From an uncultured Blautia sp. (lineage in GTDB: Bacteria; Bacillota; Clostridia; Lachnospirales; Lachnospiraceae): DNA of 64,000 bases. A program made the position numbers and the translations under genes. The notes beneath the pieces were generated by a model that saw nothing but the letters and a program-made list of their open reading frames with translations, ran no database searches and was not told the origin of the DNA. Location of the stretch: assembly GCF_947654165.1 (NCBI RefSeq), contig NZ_CANTKB010000002.1, forward strand, positions 62,001 through 126,000. The letters are read 5' to 3'. This document shows, in pieces, positions 1-7,217 of this stretch; within the stretch, counting starts at the first letter, position 1, and every line of letters starts with the position of its first letter.

Positions 1-201
1 CACTTGATTCAATTCATTGTATTTGCTCGCAGCATTCCCGTACTTCTCCGAAAATGCGTGACCGCAATCCATTTGAAACCCAAGGGCTTCACAGTCATCA
101 GCCATGTAGTGATCTACAAGCTCTATGTAGTTGATTTTTTGATCTCTGAATTTATCAACCCATTTTGTAGCGAAATCATGGACTTGCTTCAAATATTCCA
201 T
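1..201 (-). CDS. Conserved ICE protein of unknown function, N-terminal 67 codons only
   Basis: This gene enters the window from the left edge and only its first 67 codons are visible. The start is supported by a GAGGAGGTGG ribosome site (207-216) just upstream of the ATG. The visible part is charged and probably helical, with the segment DDCEALGFQMDCGHAF near residues 37-52, and no catalytic motif that I can name. It is the most distal visible gene of the leftward immR-immA operon, 21 bp beyond the preceding stop, so it is probably co-transcribed. I do not recognise the family with certainty; proteins with this kind of N-terminus occur in Clostridia ICEs. No function is assigned. Confidence 0.7.
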   Translation of the reverse strand, partial: MEYLKQVHDFATKWVDKFRDQKINYIELVDHYMADDCEALGFQMDCGHAFSEKYGNAASKYNELNQV

Positions 202-222
202 TGTAGCCACCTCCTCAAAAGA

Positions 223-1251
223 TTAAAATTCCTCCCAGATTCTGCCGTTTAGATCGGTTGCAATCTTTTCGGTATCAGGCATGGTCTTATACCCAAACAT
301 ATCCGCAAGGTTGAAAAACTTGCTTTTCTGAATAGGATTTTTACTGCTTTTCCTAAAGTCAATCGGATAAAACTTCTCGACCATGAAGTATCTATGACTG
401 ATCGTGTGGAGGTTATAGCCGTAGTCCTCTGCACGGCGAATCGCTTCGTCAATGCGGAATATTTCATCCGATGTTGGCGCTTCGCCACTTTCTGCCTGAT
501 ATGTCATTTTCCCATCAACTTCAACTGCAACAATGGTCTTTTTCAGCTTGCCAATCGCTCGAATGCTCTTATCTTTATAAAGTCCTACATAACCATGCTC
601 TGAAAATTTTCTGGATTCCTGATCGTAGAACAAATTCAAATCCATGTTGTCCTGAAACGTTGTTCCGGCAACGATTGCTCGCATCCACTTATGACCATCC
701 AGTATCAGTTTTTCATCAAAACAATACTTTTTGAAATCATCCAAGATAGAAATAATCTCCGTATCTCTGTCATCAATGATATCTTCCATCGCTTCCACAA
801 GTTGCTCAAATGTCAAATTAACATGCTTGACCGGATGGATCAGGCGATCCCTATTCTCACTGTTATACTTTTTTAGTTCCGCAGTCATTTCGTCAAATAA
901 CTGCTGCTTCATCGGTCTGGGATCTATCGTAAGAAGGACCTTGATGTCCTCTGCACCAAACTGTTCCAGGTGATTTACAAGCTGTTGCTTATCGAATTGA
1001 TTATAAAGCTTTGTCTCGACAACAATCTTAAAGCTTTTCTGGCTGATCACGGCATCCGGAACACTTTCGTCACCGGCAACCTGCAGGTCAAATGTAATTT
1101 CAGGGCTTTCATCCTCTCCAAGAATAAGGCTATTCAACATAGAGAAAAATTTGTCTGCATTGTAATTATATAAACGGGAAAGCATCAACATAGTGTTGGA
1201 TGTATCCACGTTTTCTTTTGAATGGTATCGCTGAAAATAATGTATCTGCAT
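223..1251 (-). CDS. PD-(D/E)XK nuclease-like protein of unknown specificity
   Basis: The 342-residue protein has a signature like the PD-(D/E)XK nuclease core: PDAVI with D66, followed by VVETK with E79 and K81. The context around these residues (strand, turn, strand) fits the fold. The rest is mixed alpha/beta with no second recognised domain, and there is no signal peptide or membrane segment. An AGGAGG ribosome site lies 5-6 bases before the ATG. It sits 17 bp after the upstream gene of unknown function, in the same leftward operon as the ImmR/ImmA switch. Proteins of this kind in mobile elements are often restriction, repair or anti-restriction factors, but that role is inference. The motif is short, so the nuclease assignment is moderate. 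Confidence 0.6.
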   Translation of the reverse strand: MQIHYFQRYHSKENVDTSNTMLMLSRLYNYNADKFFSMLNSLILGEDESPEITFDLQVAGDESVPDAVISQKSFKIVVETKLYNQFDKQQLVNHLEQFGAEDIKVLLTIDPRPMKQQLFDEMTAELKKYNSENRDRLIHPVKHVNLTFEQLVEAMEDIIDDRDTEIISILDDFKKYCFDEKLILDGHKWMRAIVAGTTFQDNMDLNLFYDQESRKFSEHGYVGLYKDKSIRAIGKLKKTIVAVEVDGKMTYQAESGEAPTSDEIFRIDEAIRRAEDYGYNLHTISHRYFMVEKFYPIDFRKSSKNPIQKSKFFNLADMFGYKTMPDTEKIATDLNGRIWEEF

Positions 1252-1268
1252 AGCACACCTCCTGAAAA

Positions 1269-2105
1269 CTATCTGCCTTTCTCGATTTTCTGCTTATGAG
1301 CTGATTCAACCCATTTTGTAAACTCCCAATCCAAAGGTACTTCATCAATCACTTCCATCAGAATTTCCTCATAATCAAGATAATCCTGATAGTTCGATAT
1401 TCTGCTCCATGCGCAGGGCAGAGACGGGATGCCATACTGCTTCTTCGCAATGTCGATAATGTAGTTGTCCAGCGGAATATGTAAAAAACGGTAAAACGGT
1501 TCTACAACATCAGGAACCAGCACATACAAGTATTTCAATGTCATGTTGACCCATTTCTGGGCTTGTCCAATATAAAATTCGATTCCTTCTGATTCATACA
1601 TCGCAACGATTTCTTCGCAAATGGAATGATGCCATTTTGTAAAATTCTCAGCATCATTCACGGAAACAAGCTCAGGGATTCTTTCTTCCAAAAGTGCATC
1701 TACCGCTTTTCTCAACATATCTCCATTCTTACCATTAAATCTAATCGTTCTGCACATATCTGTATATGCGCTCCTGCTGGCAGCTTCAAAGGGGTTATCC
1801 GTTACGCCAAAGTAGAGCATCTTCAAAAAGTCCAGAATCTTGCCATCGACAGAAACCATACTGGGCGGAGTGGAACATTCTTTTTTTGCAAGAATCCGTC
1901 TGCAAAACTCGTCCATCTTGTCCTTGCCATAGAAGGAGAAAGGATCGTCAATAGCGTTTCCGTCCACATCATTCCAAGGGTCAAAAATCACGGCTCCCTT
2001 GTGATAGAAGAAAACACACTCTTTCATAAGAAAATATCCATTGCTGTGAGCAATCCAATCAGACTGTTCCCAAGCGTATTGCTTTGCCTTTTCAATATCG
2101 TACAT
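1269..2105 (-). CDS. Conserved hypothetical protein in the immR-immA operon
   Basis: The 278-residue cytoplasmic protein starts at an ATG with an AGAGGG ribosome site 5 bases upstream; an in-frame start 45 bases further upstream lacks one. The sequence is rich in Trp, Tyr and acidic residues (for example WEQSDWIAHSNGYF near the N-terminus, PCAWSRISNYQDYLDYEE near the C-terminus). I see no nucleotide-binding, zinc or membrane motif and do not recognise the family. It lies between the ImmA-like protease gene and the PD-(D/E)XK-like gene, both on the same strand with short gaps, so the three are probably one unit. The pairing of an unknown protein with a nuclease-like neighbour could be a two-gene defence or toxin system, but nothing in the sequence proves it. 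Confidence 0.6.
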   Translation of the reverse strand: MYDIEKAKQYAWEQSDWIAHSNGYFLMKECVFFYHKGAVIFDPWNDVDGNAIDDPFSFYGKDKMDEFCRRILAKKECSTPPSMVSVDGKILDFLKMLYFGVTDNPFEAASRSAYTDMCRTIRFNGKNGDMLRKAVDALLEERIPELVSVNDAENFTKWHHSICEEIVAMYESEGIEFYIGQAQKWVNMTLKYLYVLVPDVVEPFYRFLHIPLDNYIIDIAKKQYGIPSLPCAWSRISNYQDYLDYEEILMEVIDEVPLDWEFTKWVESAHKQKIEKGR

Positions 2106-2183
2106 CTTATCCCTCTTTTCTCTATGCTTTATGATTGTCAATCTGTGCATTAAGGTTTTTAGCGGTTTCTTTGAACTATTGTA

Positions 2184-2708
2184 TTACTTCGCCAAGAAAT
2201 TACTCTGTATCTCCATTGGCATATGATACGCATGTCCACGTTTCATAAGGCTATACAGCTTGAAACTCATAAGATCCGGACTGACATTCAGATTGCTGCA
2301 GAACCCAAAGTAATCCAAATCTTCATTTTTCGACATTTCTGCCACATCGTCATCTTCTACGAGAAGATCTGCAGCAAACAAATTGGCTTCATACTCTGTT
2401 GAGTTGGTCATGGTATAGAGCACATCATCTTTCATGGGAGCCAGTTTTAGTTGTTTCCGGTGCAGGATGATATGCCCAAGTTCATGTGCTGCCACGATTC
2501 GCTTTTCTTCATCGGGAAGGAAACTGTTTATCATGACATAAATGGTCTGGCAACTCATAAAGCAGTAGCCTTTTAATTTCTTAAAATTCGATGTTTCCCC
2601 GACTACAATGTTCATGCAGTCGAGAAGTTCAAAAGGGTCTCTAGTCTTAAATCGTTTGATCAGTTTTCCCACTTCTGTATAAATATAATTATTTCCCAAA
2701 TAAATCAC
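2184..2708 (-). CDS. immA: ImmA/IrrE-family zinc metalloprotease
   Basis: The 174-residue protein carries the zinc-protease signature HELGH at residues 75-79, followed by a glutamate-rich helix (EYEANLFAADLL, residues 104-115) that supplies the third ligand in this family. Length and layout match ICE ImmA proteins, which cleave the cognate ImmR repressor to induce excision and transfer (established for ICEBs1). It lies directly downstream of the Xre repressor gene on the same strand, the usual arrangement. The listed start is GTG, but its GGGG ribosome site almost touches it. A TTG three codons later is better spaced, so the true N-terminus may be slightly shorter. The symbol is by analogy with ICEBs1. 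Confidence 0.85.
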   Translation of the reverse strand: MIYLGNNYIYTEVGKLIKRFKTRDPFELLDCMNIVVGETSNFKKLKGYCFMSCQTIYVMINSFLPDEEKRIVAAHELGHIILHRKQLKLAPMKDDVLYTMTNSTEYEANLFAADLLVEDDDVAEMSKNEDLDYFGFCSNLNVSPDLMSFKLYSLMKRGHAYHMPMEIQSNFLAK

Positions 2709-2793
2709 CCCAAAAGATTAGTTATCTCAAGCAGCGGATAGTATCCCGCATCTATAATATACTCGAAAGGATGTACCATAATTAGGACACCTG

Positions 2794-3204
2794 TTATTCG
2801 TCCTTGAGATATTTCTTCGGTGTATATTTCTTTGCCCGCATTTTAGAATCCAGATAAAGCATCTGGATTTCGTCCATAAATGCAGTTTTATCTTCATCGG
2901 ATAATTCTCCTCCGGCAAACATAGCTGCAGCCTGCTCTAAGATCTGCTGTGCCTGTTTTGCACCTCTGGATCCAAACTGCTCTGCCGCTTCTGTGATAAA
3001 TGACTCTTCTTCTGACATGAGATAAGAAATATCACAGCCAAGTATATCTGAGAGTTTCTGATATAAATCATGTTTCTTAGGATAACGATTCTGGTTTTCC
3101 CATCCACTTACCGTTCTTAATGCTACACCTAGTTCCTGAGCCAGTTGGGCTTGACTCATATTTTTCGTTGTTCTTAAGGATTTCACCTTTTCACCGAATG
3201 TCAT
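2794..3204 (-). CDS. immR: Xre-family repressor, ImmR-like
   Basis: The 136-residue protein begins with a Cro/C1-type helix-turn-helix at about residues 5-60 (MSQAQLAQELGVALRTVSGW in its core), followed by a charged C-terminal half suited to oligomerisation. A GAGG ribosome site lies 7 bases before the ATG. It is the first gene of the leftward operon and is followed by the HELGH protease, which identifies it as the repressor of an ImmR/ImmA-type lysogeny module. The intergenic region to its right holds two opposed promoters and a set of GCAAC/GTTGC half-sites, the likely operators. By analogy it keeps the element integrated until the protease removes it. Confidence 0.85.
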   Translation of the reverse strand: MTFGEKVKSLRTTKNMSQAQLAQELGVALRTVSGWENQNRYPKKHDLYQKLSDILGCDISYLMSEEESFITEAAEQFGSRGAKQAQQILEQAAAMFAGGELSDEDKTAFMDEIQMLYLDSKMRAKKYTPKKYLKDE

Positions 3205-3297
3205 AACAATACCTCATTTCTAAGCGTTTTTAGGTGTCTCTCACTTATCCCGGAGCAAAAGCAGGAAAGTTATTTCCTAAAATACGCAACTTAACTA

Positions 3298-3326
3298 TTG
3301 ACAACAAGCAAGTTGTTGCATATAAT
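3298..3326 (+). promoter_or_regulatory. Consensus sigma-A promoter, rightward, with operator in the spacer
   Basis: TTGACA (3298-3303), a 17-base spacer and TATAAT (3321-3326) match the vegetative consensus at every position. It would drive the polymerase gene at 3544 rightward. The spacer carries a perfect inverted repeat, so the promoter looks strong but repressible. Confidence 0.8.
3302..3318. promoter_or_regulatory. Probable repressor operator (inverted repeat)
   Basis: CAACAA and TTGTTG form a perfect dyad with a 5-base centre between the -35 and -10 boxes of the rightward promoter. Related GCAAC/GTTGC half-sites recur at about 3286-3291, 3315-3320 and 3344-3349. The nearest candidate binder is the ImmR-like protein; this is inference from position. 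Confidence 0.6.
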
Positions 3327-3360
3327 GTGAATCACAACAGATGTGCAACTACTTGCCTAT

Positions 3361-3389
3361 AATATAGCGAATCTTTCCTATAATGTCAA
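3361..3389 (-). promoter_or_regulatory. Leftward promoter for the immR operon
   Basis: On the minus strand TTGACA (3389-3384), 17 bases, then TATATT (3366-3361). It points at immR. Because it lies to the right of the rightward promoter, the two transcribe toward and across each other. Confidence 0.65.
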
Positions 3390-3543
3390 TGGGAAATGCA
3401 TGTAAATTGCATATAAGGACTTATATTTACTGGATTTGAGATATGAATCAGTAAAAAAATGTCTTGTATGACACGAGAAGATATTGTACATATAGGCAAT
3501 TCAAAATTTGTATGGATATTTCCATATGGAAGAGGTGAAAAGA

Positions 3544-4815
3544 ATGGAACGTCAGAAGTCATATATCTGTATCGATCTGAAATCCTTCTATGCCTCGGTG
3601 GAGTGTGTAGAAAGAGATCTGGATCCTTTTACAACGAATCTTGTTGTTGCCGATCCGACCAGATCACAGTCTACGATCTGCTTAGCAATAACACCCGCCA
3701 TGAAAAAGCTTGGAGTAAAGAACAGATGCCGTATTCATGAGATTCCTGCAGGGATTGAATATATCACTGCCATGCCAAGGATGCAGTTATACATTGATTA
3801 TTCTGCTAAAATCTACAGTATTTATCTCCGGTATCTGTCAAAAGAAGATATTCATGTATATAGCATTGATGAGTGTTTCATGGATGTGACGGACTATCTT
3901 TCTCTTTATGATATGTCAGCAAAAGAAATGGCTGTGGAGCTTATGGGTGCTGTGATGAAAGAAACCGGAATTACTGCGACTGCAGGAATCGGTACAAATC
4001 TTTATCTGGCAAAGGTCGCAATGGATATTGTTGCGAAGCATGTGGATGACCACATTGGTATTTTGGACGAGATATCTTACAGACAAAAACTTTGGGATCA
4101 TCGTCCACTCAGCGATTTCTGGAGAATTGGTTCCAGAACCGAGAGAAAACTTGCCGGATATGGGATCCATACGATGGGCGATATTGCTTATGCATCTGTT
4201 ACATCAGAGGACTGGCTCTATAAGATGTTTGGGATTGATGCTGAACTGCTGATCGACCATGCCTGGGGATTTGAATCCTGTGGTATGCATGATATTAAGA
4301 ATTATCATACAGAAGAACACAGCTTATCAAACGGTCAGGTGCTTATGAGGAATTATTCTTATGAGGAAGCAGCGGTTGTTGTGAGGGAAATGACAGACGT
4401 TCTGGTGTTGGATCTGGTAGCAAAAGGTCTGATCACAAGTTCTGTTACGCTGTGGATCGCATATGATCACAGATATGAAAAACCCTCTTCCCACGGGACT
4501 GTGAAGTTGACATCGCCAACAAATAGCTCTAATTCTATCATGGATGAGGTGGAAAAACTGTTTCGTCAGATTACAGATCGGCATACCGGGATCCGTAGAA
4601 TAGAAATATGTGCGAACCGAGTCACATCGGAAGGATATCTGCAGTACGATATATTCACAGATCCGATTGCGATTGAAAAGGAAAAGAGCTTACAGCGGGC
4701 AATCTTAGACGTAAAAAAGAGATATGGTAAAAATGCAATTATGAGGGGAGCGAATCTGCTTGAGTGTTCTACTTATCGAGAACGCAATAATCAGATTGGC
4801 GGACATCGAGCATAA
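3544..4815 (+). CDS. Y-family DNA polymerase (UmuC/UvrX type)
   Basis: The 423-residue protein is a translesion polymerase of the ImpB/MucB/SamB group. The palm carries the catalytic acidic residues D11 (in CIDLKSFYASVE) and D109-E110 (in YSIDECFMDV); thumb and little-finger regions follow to the usual length. The ATG chosen has GGAAGAGGTG about 6 bases upstream, while an ATG 18 bases earlier has no site. It is followed after 15 bases by a YolD-like gene, the partner seen in Bacillus uvrX-yolD operons. The consensus promoter at 3298 with its operator is the likely control. Such polymerases on ICEs are thought to support bypass synthesis under stress and contribute to mutagenesis of the host; that role is family knowledge. 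Confidence 0.9.
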   Translation: MERQKSYICIDLKSFYASVECVERDLDPFTTNLVVADPTRSQSTICLAITPAMKKLGVKNRCRIHEIPAGIEYITAMPRMQLYIDYSAKIYSIYLRYLSKEDIHVYSIDECFMDVTDYLSLYDMSAKEMAVELMGAVMKETGITATAGIGTNLYLAKVAMDIVAKHVDDHIGILDEISYRQKLWDHRPLSDFWRIGSRTERKLAGYGIHTMGDIAYASVTSEDWLYKMFGIDAELLIDHAWGFESCGMHDIKNYHTEEHSLSNGQVLMRNYSYEEAAVVVREMTDVLVLDLVAKGLITSSVTLWIAYDHRYEKPSSHGTVKLTSPTNSSNSIMDEVEKLFRQITDRHTGIRRIEICANRVTSEGYLQYDIFTDPIAIEKEKSLQRAILDVKKRYGKNAIMRGANLLECSTYRERNNQIGGHRA

Positions 4816-4830
4816 GGAGGTGTTTCTATC

Positions 4831-5247
4831 ATGTTGGCGAGTGCGTATGCAGAATTAATTTATATGCCAAGACCAGTTTCAAACCGAAGGAAGATGGAAG
4901 TTGGTCACAGGGCAAAACAGTTTGCCCCCTTTGCTGCACTCCGGGGATTTGAAGAAACGGTCAGAAAAAAAGAAATATTATATGAACCAAAAAAGGAGTT
5001 GTCTGAGGAAAAGAAAAATGAGCTGGATAGTAAATTGAGGATCCTTTCCAAAGGCATGAAAGTTCAGGCAGTTTATTTTGTAGAGAGTTCAGAATTCCCC
5101 GGAAAAGGAAAACACTGTAGCATAGAAGGAATGGTGGAATTCTTTGATCCTCAGATCTATCTTAGGATTGGGGATACAGAAATACCTGTTTCAGAGATTA
5201 CAGAGTTATCTGGAAATGTCTTTGAAGCATTAGAACAATCTTGTTAA
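4831..5247 (+). CDS. YolD-like protein, partner of the Y-family polymerase
   Basis: The 138-residue protein has the YolD features: an N-terminal NRRKMEVGHRAKQFAPFAAL block (residues 19-38) and a small beta-rich C-terminal half that binds an unknown partner. An AAGGAGG site lies 8-9 bases before the ATG. It follows the polymerase gene by 15 bases and is certainly co-transcribed. YolD-like proteins accompany UvrX-type polymerases in Firmicutes and are thought to modulate them; the biochemical role is not settled. Its last codon overlaps the start of a 16-codon reading frame that I do not annotate as a gene. Confidence 0.8.
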   Translation: MLASAYAELIYMPRPVSNRRKMEVGHRAKQFAPFAALRGFEETVRKKEILYEPKKELSEEKKNELDSKLRILSKGMKVQAVYFVESSEFPGKGKHCSIEGMVEFFDPQIYLRIGDTEIPVSEITELSGNVFEALEQSC

Positions 5248-5306
5248 TGAATAAAGTGGAAGTCTCTGGGAAACCAGCGGTGAGTGGTAGCCGATAGGAA
5301 ACAGAG

Positions 5307-5438
5307 ATGGAAACCCAGATTGTCAAAGCCAGTTTGGATATGTATATCATGATTGTTCGCGCAGCTTTGGCGCTTACGGAATGGACAGTCATGATGCTCA
5401 TAAGGCGGATTTTTATTTCCCTTGGATCCGTTGAGTAA
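5307..5438 (+). CDS. Possible small hydrophobic ORF, 43 aa, doubtful
   Basis: An ATG-initiated frame of 43 codons encodes a Met/Ile/Leu-rich peptide that could span a membrane once. The upstream AGGAAACAG is only a weak ribosome site. Another forward frame of the same DNA (open about 5296-5432, no usable start) reads as a more protein-like polar sequence ending FYFPWIR, so this region may instead be a decayed gene or a structured RNA. It lies between the YolD-like gene and the zinc-ribbon gene on the same strand. Confidence 0.25.
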   Translation: METQIVKASLDMYIMIVRAALALTEWTVMMLIRRIFISLGSVE

Positions 5439-5477
5439 TAAATGTTAGATCAATGTTATTGCTTAAGGAGGAAGCCT

Positions 5478-5726
5478 ATGGGATCAGGTAATGTTAAGTG
5501 GCATGTTCACTGCTCTGTTTGTGGAGCATTTTTAGAAAAGAGTGCTCAAAGCGATTCGGAAGTGGATTGTAAAAAATGTAAAAGCACATTAGAAGTTTTA
5601 GTAAAAGATGATATTGTATCTGTTCGTCCTCTGGTCATCCGGGATGAAAAGCTGAGAGAAAGGATGGCTGTATATTCCAGAAAGCTGATGAACACTTCTG
5701 GAAAGAAAACAAAAAATGATGAATAA
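5478..5726 (+). CDS. Small zinc-ribbon protein
   Basis: The 82-residue protein has two Cys pairs, CSVC near residue 11-14 and CKKC near 33-36, spaced as a zinc ribbon, followed by a basic C-terminal tail ending in KKTKNDE. The AAGGAGG site lies 5-6 bases before the chosen ATG; an upstream in-frame ATG has none. It resembles the short Com-like or rubredoxin-type ribbons seen in phages and ICEs, where they bind nucleic acid or partner proteins. It follows the polymerase-YolD pair on the same strand. The function is not known, and I assign only the metal-binding fold. Confidence 0.65.
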   Translation: MGSGNVKWHVHCSVCGAFLEKSAQSDSEVDCKKCKSTLEVLVKDDIVSVRPLVIRDEKLRERMAVYSRKLMNTSGKKTKNDE

Positions 5727-5808
5727 GAATGAGATACCCGGCAAGGCGGTGAATTTGGCTGGAACCATCAAGACTGCACCGGATATCAAGAGTTTGTCAA
5801 GGAGCTGA
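5716..5808 (+). CDS. Possible 30-codon ORF overlapping the zinc-ribbon gene end, doubtful
   Basis: The ATG lies inside the end of the zinc-ribbon gene (ATGATGAATAA overlap), a pattern typical of translational coupling. The peptide begins MMNKNEIPGKAVNLAG. It has no recognised family. A second open frame overlaps it, so it may not be a real gene. Confidence 0.2.
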   Translation: MMNKNEIPGKAVNLAGTIKTAPDIKSLSRS

Positions 5809-5830
5809 ACCTGACTGGAATCACTAAGAG

Positions 5831-5920
5831 CCCGGCAAAACATTTGTATTTGATTCATGGAATCGTATTCGATTCTGTTGTGTCAAAAGCATTTGTTTTG
5901 TCGGGTTTTTTATTTTTTTC
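5831..5920 (+). terminator. Intrinsic terminator of the polymerase operon
   Basis: CCCGGCAAAACA (5831-5842) pairs with TGTTTTGTCGGG (5894-5905) through a nearly perfect 12-bp stem, followed by a long T-rich tract. A second perfect hairpin, GAATCG-TATT-CGATTC, sits in the loop. It separates the polymerase operon from the next transcription unit. Confidence 0.8.
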
Positions 5921-5928
5921 CAAAACCA

Positions 5929-5972
5929 TGTTGTATAAGGGTCCTTGAAGATTTGGATAGGTATAGAGGGAT
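5929..5972 (+). promoter_or_regulatory. Recurrent ICE promoter-like element, copy A
   Basis: TGTTGTATAA, exactly 16 bases, then GGATA followed by GGTATAGAGGGAT. The same architecture recurs at four other places in the element. This copy precedes the region 4-like regulator gene, which suggests autoregulation. It is not a sigma-A consensus promoter. Confidence 0.6.
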
Positions 5973-5989
5973 TTATGATCTTTCTTACA

Positions 5990-6055
5990 GGTAGCTGAGG
6001 AGTCTCGCACTCCCGTTTAAAAAAAACGGGTTGGTTCGGGACTGTTTCTGCTACC
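5990..6055 (+). promoter_or_regulatory. Structured 5' leader, possible attenuator
   Basis: GGTAGC (5990-5995) pairs with GCTACC (6050-6055) and encloses CCCGTTT-AAAAA-AAACGGG and an AGTC/GACT pairing, followed by an A/T-rich stretch. It lies between promoter-like copy A and the regulator gene, so it would be in that gene's leader RNA. No known riboswitch class is recognised. Confidence 0.5.
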
Positions 6056-6119
6056 AATTTTTATATTCCAAATAAGCAGGCTGGATCACCCGTAGCCGAA
6101 AGGCAGAAAGGTGGTCCAT

Positions 6120-6776
6120 ATGATGACATTAAAAGAATTAAAGAAACGAGTTCCTGTAGCAGATAAGAACGGTTCGGTTTTAGGGAAGACAGAACTATTG
6201 AATTCCGGAGCCAAGATTGTCGTAAAGGAAATGGTAGATACCGGTGTTGAAATCAGTGTGTTTGATAATGGTTATGTTTTATTTGAAGAGGATAAACATA
6301 AAACGATTTTCCGTTTACATTCATGCAAAGGATATGATTATGGCTTATTGGATGAAAAAGAAAATACTTTTGGAGAAGAATTTTTCGAAAATGAGAACTG
6401 GTATATCCTGCCTCTGATGATTGGAATGGATCGTGTGGAAGCAAGTAGAAAAAGAATTTTGTCGAATCACAACGTGATTTCCATCGATGCAGAGAATCAT
6501 GATTTCTTTAGCCACAAAGCCCTTTGTATGCCTGAAATGACCGATGAGGTACTTTGGCATGAAATGCTTCGGGAATTTGCAGAGCTTCTAAATGAACGTC
6601 AGATGTATGCAGTAACTGCCTATTACTGTGAGGGCCTCTCACAGGCTGAAATTGCAGAGAATCTTGAAATCTCCCAGCAGGCAGCCAGTGGTCTGATCCA
6701 GAGAGCTCTGGTGGTTATCCGTAATTATTTGAACATCAATCCAAGTGATGTGAAAAGAAAAAGAAATAAAAAATAA
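6120..6776 (+). CDS. Sigma-70 region 4-like regulator lacking region 2
   Basis: The 218-residue protein ends in a sigma-70 region 4-type helix-turn-helix (about residues 155-200, with AEIAENLEISQQAASGLIQR as its core) and a basic tail KRKRNKK. The first 110 residues are beta-rich and do not resemble sigma region 2, so this is not a complete sigma factor. Start: an ATG with AAAGGTGG upstream; a GTG nine bases earlier lacks spacing. Promoter-like copy A and a structured leader precede it. Proteins with a sigma region 4 domain are common regulators in Tn916-like and Tn1549-like elements. I infer it acts at the five TGTTGTATAA elements, where it would recognise the -35 part; that is untested. Confidence 0.7.
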   Translation: MMTLKELKKRVPVADKNGSVLGKTELLNSGAKIVVKEMVDTGVEISVFDNGYVLFEEDKHKTIFRLHSCKGYDYGLLDEKENTFGEEFFENENWYILPLMIGMDRVEASRKRILSNHNVISIDAENHDFFSHKALCMPEMTDEVLWHEMLREFAELLNERQMYAVTAYYCEGLSQAEIAENLEISQQAASGLIQRALVVIRNYLNINPSDVKRKRNKK

Positions 6777-6787
6777 TTTCCAATCCG

Positions 6788-6831
6788 TGTTGTATAAGCA
6801 GCTTATGAAATTTGGATAGGTATAAGGGGAT
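6788..6831 (+). promoter_or_regulatory. Recurrent ICE promoter-like element, copy B
   Basis: TGTTGTATAA, 16 bases, GGATA, then GGTATAAGGGGAT. It is the best candidate promoter for the whole rightward transfer operon. About 390 bases of leader separate it from the adhesin start codon. Confidence 0.6.
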
Positions 6832-7033
6832 AAAACCTCTCGTACCTTGACAACTTCATAGCCTGCCCAGAATGATACCTGATCTGAATATGCATAGAGC
6901 GAAAAGCTGCATATCTTTTCAGAGAAAACGTTACGGAGTTAAGAGACTGTAACAGGAACGGGTCTGGGAAAGAAAACAGGAAAATGCTCAAAACTTAAAT
7001 CAATAAAGATGTTGTCTGAATTCGATTTTGAAG

Positions 7034-7106
7034 GATGACAGCAGATGCCATGTGGCGGTGTTTGCTCTTCGGAACAGATACCGCCACATTTATGTGCTGT
7101 TATCAA
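7034..7106 (+). promoter_or_regulatory. Large hairpin in the leader of the transfer operon
   Basis: TGTGGCGGT (7051-7059) pairs with ACCGCCACA (7080-7088), and outer segments near 7034-7043 and 7096-7106 (GATGACAGCA against TGCTGTTATC) extend the stem. There is no T-tract. It lies in the 440-base gap before the adhesin gene, which holds no ORF that I support. A regulatory or RNA-stabilising role is possible. Confidence 0.5.
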
Positions 7107-7217
7107 TCTATCCCACAGTACAAATTTAGGAAAGTGAGGAATAAGGAAATGAAAAAGACATAGGAACTCTTCTTTTGTAGCTGATAATCAAGTTTATGAA
7201 AGATGAGGATTTAAGAA

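Noticed and set aside
6853..6880. TTGACA box in the leader before the adhesin gene
   Set aside because: No acceptable -10 box at 16-18 bases; the nearest (ATGATA) is at 19 and weak.
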